Assembly: GCF_020740795.1 (NCBI RefSeq)
Contig: NC_067294.1
Span: 1,736,001 to 1,800,000 of the forward strand
Origin: Apus apus
Taxonomy: Eukaryota > Chordata > Aves > Apodiformes > Apodidae
Direction: 5' to 3'
DNA length: 64,000 nt
The translations under genes were made by a program, and so were the position numbers. The notes under the pieces were generated by a model. It saw nothing but the letters and a program-made list of their open reading frames with translations, had not been told where the DNA came from and made no database searches. How positions within the stretch are numbered: position 1 is the first letter of the stretch; the number at the start of each line of letters is the position of its first letter. Positions 20,928-31,900 of the stretch are shown here, piece after piece.

Positions 20928-22792
20928 TTAGGCATTTTGAATTCTCTCTGAGAGCAGCTTCAAGAAATTGGTCAGTGTCTCCAGGAACACCTTGCTCGTT
21001 ACTTGTACAGTCTTACATTCCTCATCAATATCCTTAAAATAATAAAAAAAGAAAGATAACATCATTCAGCCACGTAACTTAAATATAATATTTAAGTCTA
21101 TGTTATTGGATACATGTTTTGGGGGCTTGCAGCAACCTGATCTAGTGGGAGGTGTCCCTCCCCATGGCAGGGGGTTGGAACTAGGTGATCTTTAAAGTTC
21201 CTTCCAACCCAAGCCAGTCTGGGATTCTATCATACACCCATTTTCTGAAGAATACTGACGATGTGGGCAATAATATCTTTCGGGGTTATATTACTTTTCA
21301 GAGATAAAGGGATTTCTAGTGCCAAATTCAGCCAAATCAGTGCCTGTCCCAGTTGTCTTGTCCCCTTTTTGAGGAGCCTTTGCTGAAGAATGTGCTCTCA
21401 GAGGCTGCAAGGTCAGACTCACCTCAGGGAGGATGCTTTTGTATTCCTGAACTAGGCTCAGTTTCCTGGCGATGAACTTGCTTGGCCTGTCGAGATCTGC
21501 CAAGGTGTCAGCAAAGGTTTTCAGGTGGCTGCGCATGCATCTTTCCGCCTGCAAGGACAGTGAGGAGTTATTCCAGCACTTCTGTGACACCTTGGTACCA
21601 CCTAAATGCTACAACTTATCCCAGGAATTTAGATACTTATGAAAAATAATAACCTACAGGAATTAAGAGCTGCCTTTTCAACATGCCCCCTGATTTTGTA
21701 TTCAGCAATTTGCTGGACACCAAATTTAGGAAACCATGGTTCAATCTACAATTTTCATTTAAACAGATACCAGGGACAAAAAACCCTCCAAGTGCCTTCA
21801 GTGGAAGTTGCAGGTGCCACTAGAAGCTGGAGATGTGAACTTCAGAGGTTTCCAATACTGAAGGTGTTTGTTCCTCCAGGGAAAGGAAGGTCAACCCTGC
21901 ATTAGGGCTTTGGTTCTTCCTATTGTGTCTCTGTTGAAATTATATCAGCATTGTCTTAATCAAATGAAAGACATTATTGCTGCGGTGTGAATTTTCAACT
22001 TTCCTCTTTGAACATAAGAGGGACTGATGCTGTTTGTCTCCTCCTCACTTTGAAGAGGAGATGGGCTCCTATTTCTCACTTGTACTGCCCATCTCCTCCA
22101 CAAAAAGCTCATTTTTTTCTTTCACTGGATTGCAGGAAAATAGAGCTCAGTGAAATGAATGGATCCCTATGAGATATAAACCAAATAACAGCTTTTTACT
22201 GTTCAAAAACTAAGGGTTCAGAGTGAATTTTTGAGGCTCTCAAGATGTCAGCACACATGGTAAGATGTTTGCCTGCTGAGAGAGCCATCTGAAGGGTATG
22301 AGCATTGGCAGCAGCTTTCTGTAGGTTCTTGCAATAACTTTGCATTTCCCTGGGTTTCTAGAGCTACCTTAGTGCTATCAAAGTTGTGCAGTGAAAAATA
22401 ATCATAATAAAAGAAAAAATACTTTAAAATGTGGGGATTTGAGGCAAATAGTTTTAGATAGAAGGAAAAGCTGCAGTTCCTTACCTTAGCATTCACAGTG
22501 ACAACGCTGGGAGCCTGCCAAGGAGAAAAATGAAGTTAGCAACTTCCACCTGACCTGGGGATGGAGGAGCAGCCGGGTGAAAGCCTTTCACAGGAGAGGA
22601 ACTTACTGCATTCAAGTTTAGTTTCTCCATGTCCTTGAGGACTTCTCTAATGATCACCCCCACCAAAGCCCTGCTTTGCTCCTCCGGCAGCGCGAGTCTC
22701 CCGGCGCGGGTGGGTCTGGCTGCCGGTGGGGGTGCTGAGCTGCACAGCACCCCCAGGCTCAGCACAGCCAGGACCTGGACCAGCATGACCAT
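20928..22792 (-). CDS. Four-helix cytokine gene 3: GM-CSF-like (CSF2 candidate; IL3 by position)
   Basis: Four minus-strand exons: 22607-22792, 22485-22514, 21423-21548 and 20928-21032 (62, 10, 42 and 34 codons plus stop). All introns are GT-AG and phase 0 (92, 936 and 390 bp). The product is 148 aa. The signal peptide (hydrophobic LAVLSLGVLCSSA) ends near residue 20. Exon 3 is 126 bp, the size of mammalian CSF2 exon 3, with its cysteine at the fourth codon (ERCMRSHLKTF) as in CSF2 (TCLQTRLEL). Exon 4 begins EECKTVQVTSKVFLETLTNF, close in pattern to GM-CSF CATQIITFESFKENLKDF. Only two mature cysteines remain (76 and 120), so the second GM-CSF disulfide is missing; two cysteines at these positions are also the IL-5 pattern. 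There is no N-glycosylation sequon. The promoter is GM-CSF-like. In mammals the gene next to ACSL6 is IL3, which argues the other way. It is certainly a family member; the ortholog is unresolved. Confidence 0.82.
21118..21233 (+). mobile_element. CR1 LINE 3'-end fragment in intron 3 of cytokine gene 3
   Basis: It contains the CR1 tail phrases caacctgatctagtgggagg, tccccatggcaggg, ttggaactaggtgatcttta and ccttccaaccc, ending at gattctat. The fragment is in antisense orientation to the cytokine gene and lies wholly within the 390-bp intron. Confidence 0.9.
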
Positions 22793-22843
22793 CTCAGCTC
22801 TGCACTTGGGCTGGGTGAACTGTGTGTGGCTTGCCTTGGGCTT

Positions 22844-22946
22844 CTCTTATATACACATGGCTGGGGAGGAAATGATTAATATCTCACCACAAACACGCTG
22901 TCGCTAAAGGGGAGGCGGGGAAGATTTACCTGAAGAGTGGAATCTG
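22844..22946 (-). promoter_or_regulatory. Cytokine gene 3 promoter: TATA, CLE0-type and CK-1-like elements
   Basis: Minus-strand reading: CAGATTCCAC (22937-22946) differs by one base from the CK-1 cytokine element GAGATTCCAC. TTAATCATTTCCTC (CLE0/ETS block) lies within 22866-22894, with GTGGTGAG just upstream. TGTGTATATAAGAG (TATA) ends at 22844. The order and wording closely follow the mammalian GM-CSF promoter, which responds to T-cell activation through AP-1, NFAT and NF-kB. The TATA box lies about 52 nt upstream of the ATG. Confidence 0.85.
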
Positions 22947-22949
22947 CTG

Positions 22950-25900
22950 GTTATTCAAGTGAGTAAGTGTCTACACACTTTCTACATCCAGAGCAGTTTT
23001 GTAGACCCTGGACCTGAATCCCTTTGCAGTGCATTTCCAAGATGATCTATAGAACTCCTGAGTGTGAATCAAGTGTAGATCTGTACCCATGAGTGAAGAT
23101 ACTAGAGTGTGTATTCACAGAATATCTATTCATAGACAAATAGAGACACAAATGTAGATGCAGAAGAACAAAATCTTGGTTTATATGAATTCTTCAGCAC
23201 TTTCAAAAATTTGTAAAGATAGTGTACAGAATCCCCCAGAGAACTAGAGTTAAAGTGCTCAACACTTGGACATTTACATTTTTTAAGATTTCTACTAAAG
23301 CTCCCATAGGCATCTTGCAGTTTCTCAAGGGAATTCTGTGAAATATAAACTTTTAAATATATTGGAGCTTGACTGTGAGTCAGGCCAGCAGTGCCAAGGT
23401 GTTGGGGCTCTTAGGAAAGGCACGATAGCCTCAGGGTGCATTTCCCAACTGTCTGAGAAAATCAAGCCTTGAGCAGGAACCAAGGCAGTTTGCAATCAAA
23501 ATTCATTTAGTATGGATAGAGCTGCCAATGGACAGGACAAGATAATTCTGATTATAAAGTTGAGAAATTTGGTGTAGCATGACTCAGGATCCTGCCGAGC
23601 TGAGAATGTTTAAAAAATGAGATTTCATAAGAACAGCTGTCTAGTTTTGGCAGGAGAGGAGGGTCAGCCATGGATGCTGAGCAGCCTCCCCCTGGGCAGG
23701 ATGGCTGTGGCATCTTGCACTGTGTCAGGTTTGGGCTCCAGGGGTAGATGGGAACCAAGCAGGAGTTTTCCCTGTATTGTTTAAAGTCTGAAAAAGTTCT
23801 GGGCTATTGAGAAAGCCCTTGTGGGTGCTGGATGAGGTTCTATCCATCTCCTGGGCAGGCAAAGGCATCCTCTGCTGGGCAGTTCCCTGAGCCCAGCTGC
23901 TGTCAGGGGCAGCAGCAGCACAAACGCTGCATCCAGAAATGGTGCTGGGGAGACTTGGCTCTTTATTCCAAGGCTGCTGCTGAAAATCCTGACTACTGCT
24001 GGACCCAGACCAGATCTTCCCAGCTTTGCAGGTAGGTACAACTCTGCAGGCTGAGGGTGAATTGTTGCCCACCTGCTCTTTTGAGCAGTGATACCCTAAA
24101 TGCAGTCAGTTCAGTTATCTCCCCTAGTTGGCTTATGAAACTGTGATGTAGTCTAGGGCAAAAATTTCAAGGGATGTTTTTCTACTAACAAAAGTAGAAA
24201 TCCAAAGAGCAAACCATTTATTCCAAATATAATGTTTGACATGATCTGCTCTGCTCTTTGCTTGTTTGTTATTGCCCTCAGGAAACAGTAAGATGTTTTA
24301 CAGCCAGGTTGTCCCTTGGGCAGACTGAGCTGCTGTCCTGGCCAGGCCACAGTCAAGGGCATCTTTGGCAGCACTTCCCTGTCCTGGTTGCAGGTGCTTG
24401 AGAACCAGGTCAGAGAACAGGATACCCCTTCCCACTTTAGCTTCTGTGCTTCCAAATATGCCCAAGTCACACAGAATTTTGTATTCTCCATCTCTGGGAT
24501 GCATTTTGTTGAATTCCCTGGACACATCCATCTCCTGAAATGCTGACCCTACTCTGACAATCTGCTGTTCTACTGTGACAGTGAGTGCACTGGGATGAGC
24601 ACTATGTAGACAGCCCTGTGAGTTTGCACAAGTCTTCAAAAAAATGTAAATTCAGAAGGGGAAGTGGAAAACGTATCTCCTAAGTCAAGGTATTATCAAA
24701 TCATACAATCAATCAGCTTTCATCCAGCTACCTCAGCATTCCCCCATATCTATGTATTTCATCTGAGGGGTAGTTTCCAGCAATGAGCTAAAGTTTCCTC
24801 ATCATTTCACTAATAGTTCAGCCACGCTTAATAATTCCTTCCACATTCCTACAATAATCTATGACACTTCTCTGGTAATTCCCAACATTTTTAGTGCAGC
24901 TGTCAGGGTCATATGTACTTCAGGATGACTTTTTTAGTGTTCTGGACATATTTTCATGGCAAGGCAGGGGACTCGGTGTGCCGGTGAGAGCTGACGGCTG
25001 CCTGAAAGCTCAGGCAGGATGGAGAGACTGTGCAGAGAGGGATGAGTGATCCAGGAGGAAAATCCACAGGTGTAAAATGTATTAGTAAGAATATTTCAAA
25101 TGCAGGGAGTGATTTATAGCAGGCCAGCCTAAGGCAGTTACTCACACCATCCTGCTACCATGACACTTGCCAAAAAATACATCAGCCACTGTTAAACTCT
25201 GAGCTGATAATCTGAGATAAATGCCAGGACTATGACTTTCCTGATTACTTTATTGGATTCAATCTGGATTGTAGGAGTAAGCAAATAGCTGCTCTGAGGA
25301 GGTGATGGAAAAACAGTGTGGCTGTCTGGTGTCAGCTCCATCACCCCGAGGAAGTGCTTCATGGGGAAAGGCTCCTGCATGGCCAGAGCGAGGTGTTTAC
25401 TGATGTTTCCAGGGATGTGCAGGACAGAGTAAGTATCTGTCAGTGCTTACATCTCCCCAGCCTGCTGCTGTGTCCCAAAGGGAGTTTGCACATTCATAAA
25501 ATGGAAAGCAGGAAGCAAAAAAGAAAAGGAAAAAAAATAAAATAAAATAAAATAAAGGAAAATAACTCTGCACCAGGCAAACCCAGTGGATGTTTGTGCT
25601 GCTTGGCCACCTCAGGCTGGTGTGTTTTGGCCATTTGCCTCCCTCAGTTTTGCACTTTATGCCTGGTCTTCTTAAGAGTACAAAAACCTCAGATCTGACC
25701 AAGATTGTCCCTGGTTTATGACTCAAATAGTTAATGAATTATTTTTTATTATAGCCAGGGCCAGGAAAGCTGCCTGCTAAACCCACAGTGTGTTGTCTCC
25801 ATTCCAGAGGAAACCATCCGCAACGAGGAGACTTTTCATCCTCTTGTGTAGGCAACTGCCACTGGCATCTGAAGAAAAATGTCTTGAGATACCTCAACCT

Positions 25901-26084
25901 TTCAGCCTCCAGCCTGTCATGTCTGGAGCCCAACAACACCTTCCTCTCACCCACGGGGACAGCCAGCCTGTCAAAGAACAGTTAAACTGTGAAGAACAGA
26001 GGTGTCGCCCCAAATCTGTACTGACTACTTTAAAATCCATTTCATCACCTTTGTTTGTTGTAGAAGAGACATGACATGACAAGG
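22950..26084. other. Intergenic DNA, no gene recognised
   Basis: Only short open frames without motifs occur here. An (AAAAT)n-like simple repeat lies at about 25527-25560. This segment lies upstream of cytokine gene 3 and could hold enhancers, but no dense cluster of the NFAT/AP-1 composite sites known from the CSF2 enhancer stood out. Confidence 0.5.
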
Positions 26085-27166
26085 CATGGATTTGACAGAT
26101 GGACCACTTGGTGGTTAAGAGATTGGGTGGATGGCCCCACCCAGAGAGTTGTGCTCAGTGACTCAATGTCCAAATGGAGGCAGGTGACCAGTGGTGTCCC
26201 TCAGGAGTCAGTACTGGGACCAGTGCTGTTCAACATCTTTGTTGGAGACATGGGCAGTGAGATTGAGTGTCTCCTCAGCAAGTTTGCTGATGATACCAAG
26301 CTGTGTGGTGTGGTTGACACCCAAGGGGAAAGGGATCTATCCCAAGGGACCTTGACAGGCAGGAGAGGTGGGCCAGTGCCAACCTCATGAAGTTCAACAA
26401 GGCCAAGTGGAGGGTCCTGCCCCTGGGTCAGAACAACCCCAGGCACAAATACAGGCTGGGGGGAGAAAGGCTGGAGAGCAGCCCTGAGGAGAAGGACTTG
26501 GGGGTGGTAGCTGATGAGAAGCTGGACATGAACTGCCAGTGTGTGCTGGAGCCCAGAGAGCCAGTTGTGTCCTGGACTGCATCAAAAGAAGTGTGGCCAG
26601 CAGTGCCAGGGGGGGATTCTGCCCCTCTGCTCTGCTCTGGTGAGACCCCACCTGGAGTGCTGTGTACAGCTCTGGGGCCCCCAGCACAAGAAAGATATGG
26701 AGCTGTTGGAGAGGGTCCGGAGAAGGGCCACCAAGATGATCCAAGGCCTGGAGCAGCTCTGCTATGAAGACAGGCTGAGAGAGTTGGGCTGTTCAGCCTG
26801 GAGAAGAGAAGGCTCCAGGGAGACCTTAGAGCACCTTCCAGTGCCTGAAGGGGCTCCAGGAAAGCTGGGGAGGGGCTTTTCATCAGAGAAGACAGTGATA
26901 GGACAAGGGGTGATGGTTCTAAACTGAAAGAGGGGAGATTTAGGTGAGATATTAGGAAGAAATTCCTCGCTCTAAGGGTGGTGAGGAACTGGAATGGGTT
27001 GCCCAGGGAGGTTGTTGATGCCTCACCCCTGGAGGTTTTTAAGGCCAGGTTGGACAAGGTTTTGTGCAATCTGGTCTAGTGGTGGGGTTCCCTGCCCATG
27101 GCAGGGGGGTTGGAACCAGATGATCTTTAAAGTCCCTTCCAACATTAATGATTCTATGATTCCATG
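26085..27166 (+). mobile_element. CR1 LINE, 3' part of ORF2 (reverse transcriptase) plus 3' tail, inactive
   Basis: A 5'-truncated non-LTR retrotransposon. The first open segment carries reverse-transcriptase motifs: VTSGVPQESVLGPVLF (usually QGS, here QES) and the catalytic FADD in SKFADDTKL. Later motifs sit in shifted frames: [28 protein letters not shown] and [20 protein letters not shown]. Frameshifts and the missing 5' portion mean it cannot make a working protein. The tail ends with the usual gattctatgattcc motif and no poly(A). It is the longest repeat in the window and supports an avian source. Confidence 0.95.
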
Positions 27167-28054
27167 GTAGAGAACCAGTTCCCAGACCCTCCTGCAGCTC
27201 AGGCTGAGCTGGTTACTCTACAACCTTCTCATCTTTCTTCTGGCCCCATGCTGTGTTTACCTTTCTCCACTCCCAGAAATTCCCACGGGCCTCTGGGTTT
27301 TCCAGGATTATTGTCACTCATCCATGTTCACATTGCAGAGAGCCTTAGGAGCTCCAAAATTACTTGCCTCATGTCCTGCAGACTCAGCTATGGCTATCTG
27401 ATTTACATATTTTTCCATGGTTTATTTCATGCACAGCTAGTGCCTCGTGTTGACCAGTTCTCTTACAAACATCCTGGTTTACAGAATCTTTGCTCCACAT
27501 TTCTGCAATAGATGAGTAAGAGCAACTGTGTGTTGGTGGCAGAGGAGGCTCAGAAAGAGAGCCCCGTTACGGAGGGTTTCATGGGCAGTGTGCAGGTTAT
27601 CCTCAACAAATACCTCTCAGAGTTTGGCTCATTCATGTTTAGTGTCTGTACATTAAAAAAAAAAAAAATGTCCCCAGAGCCCTGAGCTTTGAAGCACAAC
27701 AGGTTTTGTGCAGCCCTGAGCATCCAACCCCCCTCCCAGCTTTTGCAATGTATGAAACTACAGGTCCCTCCCCAAGAGATGTGCAAGTCTGTTCTGAGAA
27801 ACTTGCAGGAGCCCTTTCTGGGAAGCAGCAGAGCTGTGGCCAGCTCTCAGCACTGACCTATATTGGAGCCTGGTGCTGGGGGAGGTTTCTGCACAGTCAC
27901 TGGTGGCAGCTTCGTCAGCCCGAGCAGCTGTGGGGTCAAGGGGGCTGGAGCTGGGCACAGGCAGAGGCTCTTTTGGTGGCAGGAGCAGTGCAGGGAGGCA
28001 GGAAGGATGCCCACCTGCCCCTGTCACTGCTGCTCGCCACGTGCCATCAGAGCC

Positions 28055-28130
28055 ATAGAGCCTCTCAAGCTGGAAGGGACCCATTAAGGACCACGGAGTC
28101 CAGCTCCAGGCTCCTGGCAGGACTGCTCTC
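28055..28130 (-). mobile_element. CR1-like 3' fragment
   Basis: It contains ctggaagggacccattaagg and gagtccagctccaggctcct, the reverse-complement CR1 tail phrases, in diverged form. It is short and its boundaries are approximate. Confidence 0.6.
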
Positions 28131-28811
28131 AGCTGCACCAGTTGTGTAGGGAAGTGTTTGGTTTCTTCTGCAGAGATGGGGTGGCTGGAAATAAGATGGG
28201 AAAACACAGGTGACTCCTTGGTCTGCTGTTGTACTGCAGATGGTGACCTGCTCTCACACTCAGGGGTCCATCACGCCAAGCTGAAGGTTTAGCTGATTTT
28301 TGGAATGCCCACTCTCTGGAGAGAGCCTCTGCAAATGGGTTCATTTCCTTCCTGCCCAATAATCACCATTTATTTACTCTTCTTCCAGTGACTTATTTGG
28401 AAATCTATATTTATTTACAAACATACAATGTTTTCTCCTAGAGCCATCAAGGCTACTGGATGATCTTGATTAAATGATCCTGTTAAATAAGTTTAATTAA
28501 CCAGACTCCCAAGGGAATAAACAAGTAATAGAAATATTCATGTCAGAAAGTTAATTTCTCTTACATAGTTTTATTTCCAACTTCCTACGGAAGCTTTAGA
28601 GATGCTTTGTTTTATAAATAAACCACAAGTACAGACAGCAAGTGCTTTCCTGTTCTCTTTATAAATCCTTTGCCAGGGCTAATCAAGATACCAAAAATGT
28701 TTGATGAGTGCTTGATTTGCTCTGGTGGGTACCCAAATTCCTGTTGCTGTGAAATGGAGCTCTGAAAAAGTTTATTCAGAGAGTAAAAGTATAAACCATA
28801 TTGTCTTAACA

Positions 28812-28985
28812 GCACTGGCCCAGGCTGGCCAGTGCAGGGGTGGAGTCCCCTCCTTGGAGGGTTGTCAAAGCTGTGCAGATGTGCTGCTGAGGGACGTGTT
28901 AGTGGTGGCCTTGGCAGGGCTGGGTTAACTGTTGGACCTAATGATCTGCAAAGTCTTTTCCAACCAAAACCTTTCTATGATTCTG
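28812..28985 (+). mobile_element. CR1 LINE 3'-end fragment
   Basis: Phrases typical of the CR1 tail appear in order: tggcccaggctggcc, aggggtggagtcccc, gctgctgagggac, ttggcagggctgggtta and ccaaccaaaacctttctatg, ending in gattctgtg. Confidence 0.85.
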
Positions 28986-31900
28986 TGATCAAGTGTGTTG
29001 CATGGGTCAGTCTGCATCATCTCAATGCCCAGCAGAGCCTGAGGTCTGTCCCCCATGCATGTGACCTGGCGTCCCGTTGGGATCCCATTGCTCCTGAGTT
29101 TAACTCTGGACAGACACACTTTGCTCTTGTGTGAGTTGCTCCCACGTGGCCAGGAAGTACCTCAAGGTATTTAGTGATAACCTGTGCAGTGACTAGAAGA
29201 GTTAATTTCTCATCTCTGCTTTTCTTGATTTTTTTTGTTACTTTTGAAGTCACAATAAAGGTGGTGATTGGGCAGGGGCTGTTCAGGGGAAGGGAAGGGC
29301 AGGGAGGGCTCATAAATACTTGCATGGCAGGAGCTTGATCTGGCTGCATTGGCAACAGGTGAGCCAATAGCACTGGGGGGGTTAAGCCCACAGCCATGAT
29401 CAGCCCACAAACACCAAGCAGGGAAGGTTCATGAACAAGACCTGAATGACAAGGATGATTTAAGCACAGGAAGTAGTTTGGGATATTATATACAATAAAT
29501 GCAAACCAGAATTGAAACTGCTGGGTCTGATGACCATCAGCCCACTGCCAAGGGTGAGTATAAAAATAATTTTTTTCTTTCCAACCCCTTGTGGTTTGGA
29601 AAGCAGCTTTAGGCCTGCCAGGTGGTGGGTGGTGGGAAGGGACTGGAAACTCCCCATTCCCAGTGGTGGTGAACTGGTGATGCTGAGCAGGCAACAAGAG
29701 GCAGCTTGTGGTTTCTGTCAGGGAGGAAGGATGCTGCCTATGCACTGTGCCTGCAGAGAGAGTGGAAATGCAGTTTTTACAAGTATCTGTGGATTTATAT
29801 ATGGGTATCTGCCATGAAATGCACCTTCAAAATCAAAGAAAAGACCTATAAAGTCACGGGTGCTGATGGGGTCCTTGTAGCCAAAGGTTTTACCTGGGCA
29901 GTTTTTACAGGCTCATAATAGTCTGGGATACAAGTGACCTGATAACAGATGGCACAAATCTGACCTTGTTTTCTCTTGTCTGTGTAACAAATCCTTCTAC
30001 CACTTTCTATACCTTATTGTTAATAAGACCAAGGTTGAACAATCAGAAGTGAAGTTTGCTTATGTGGCTATAAATTTGTCTCCTGACATTCTGATGTCAA
30101 ACTTCCTTTTATTATATTTTATACTTTTATTTCCAATTAAAAATTTGTTCAGCCCCTTCTTTTGCTCACAGTGGATCTTTCCTGGACCAAAGCAGTTTTC
30201 TTAGCATTTTTTAGCATTTTCTAACTTTTAGGTGGAATAATCCTTTCAGGCTGTTTTTTCCTACCTAATTTTGAGGGGCTTTTATCAACTAAAATGGAAA
30301 CCAAAATCCCAGGCAAGGTGATAGCAGAGCCACAATGACAGCATGGTTAGAAACTTGGTGAACTGCACTACATGAAGCCATAGGTATTTCAAACAGGTCA
30401 TTTTTTGGTTTTCAATATTACTAAGCAACTTTTTTTCTCTTTTTTTACTTAGTCATTTTTTTGGAAACTACTGAAGTGACATCTTCAAGATAAGCACCCA
30501 GGCAGCTTGGAAAATGTTGACCTGGTGATTAAACATTGATGAGTCTGTTGGCAGAAGAAAATGAGGGGTAATGTGGGAGGTGATGGGAGGGAAAAGGTGC
30601 TTCTTAGGAAAGAGCCAAATGAGAGAGCATCACATCCCACCAAGTAAAACCGGTGGGATTCAGCACGATGGAAAAAACACCCTGTGGCCGTGTGGGACCT
30701 GGTGATGCACCCTAGGACACCCCATGGGCCCCGGCAGCACTGCCTTCATGCCAGCTCCCCATCCCTCCCTGCTTGGGGCCATTTTTTGTATCCCAAAATA
30801 TACTTGCTCTTTATCCATCTTTTTCATGGAAATCCCCAACAAAAATCAAAATAACTCTCTCATAGATATTCTTCTTGCTTCTAGGTGGGCTTCAGAAAAA
30901 GACAGAGTTTTCCAGCCTGTTTTCCCCTGGTTTTATTCAAGTTAAGGGCATTTAGTGATCACTTCCAGCCTTGTGCACTGGTCAGTATATGGTGAATGTC
31001 CCTTTTGCTTTAACATCTTCCTCACTGTTAGTTTCAGGTGACTAATGGAAAAGCAGCATGAGTAATATTGGAGAAATCACCACGGTTCCACCACTCTTTT
31101 GTTTTATAGTTGGCCAAAACCATGGGTGAAACTGAAAACAGAAGATCCTGTGAGATGGCAAAACCCAACCTCACCCTGTGAGATACATTTTGTCTTCCCA
31201 GCTGGAGCGAGGTCGTACGGCCGTGCTGCAGCTGGGGCACAGCTGCAGGCAGGACTCTCTCCAGCAGAAGCTTTTCCATGACCAGCAGTGTCTTAGGGAC
31301 AAAAATCCTGGAGTTAAAGAGCCCTGGATGAAGTTGGTGGAACAAAGTGTCTCGAAGCACTCTGTGGTTCCACCGCTGCTGCAAGAGATCCTGCCTGGAG
31401 GTTTAATCACATCCTCTGGAAGTTTCTGACATTTCCAAATCAGCTGAGAGGAATATCAGTGTTTAGAATTTCTATGTTATTTTTAAACAACAAAAAAAAA
31501 CAGACCATTTATCTCTCATCCAATTCAAACAACTGGGATTTTTTTCTCCCTGCCTCCTGGATTGCTTTTCCCACCGAGCTGTGGAGATGGTGGTACCATC
31601 GGGGAGAAGTCCTTGAGGTCTCTTGTGTGCTTAAAGGTGACTGCTTTAGCATTCAGAGGTGTTTTCAAAATACAGATTGAAATGGAAAGTCAAAGCCTTC
31701 TATGAATTTCTCAAACCGTCTGATTTTCACACCTGTGCCACCAGTCCTCAGCACCACAACATGGCACTTGTGCTCATCCACCAAACCAGTTGCTCGACTG
31801 CAGCAGAGTGTGCTCTGGGCTGGGAAAGCCTGCAAAATTGGTGCCAAAAGCTTCATTGCAATATTGATAGTATCCACACAGGCACAGGAAAACAGAAATA

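Noticed and set aside
26085..27166. Functional reverse-transcriptase gene
   Set aside because: The frame breaks several times and the 5' part is missing; it is a dead CR1 fragment.
31034..31429. Overlapping open frames on both strands considered as a further cytokine exon
   Set aside because: No signal peptide, no helix D-like motif and no AU-rich or CLE0 element nearby.
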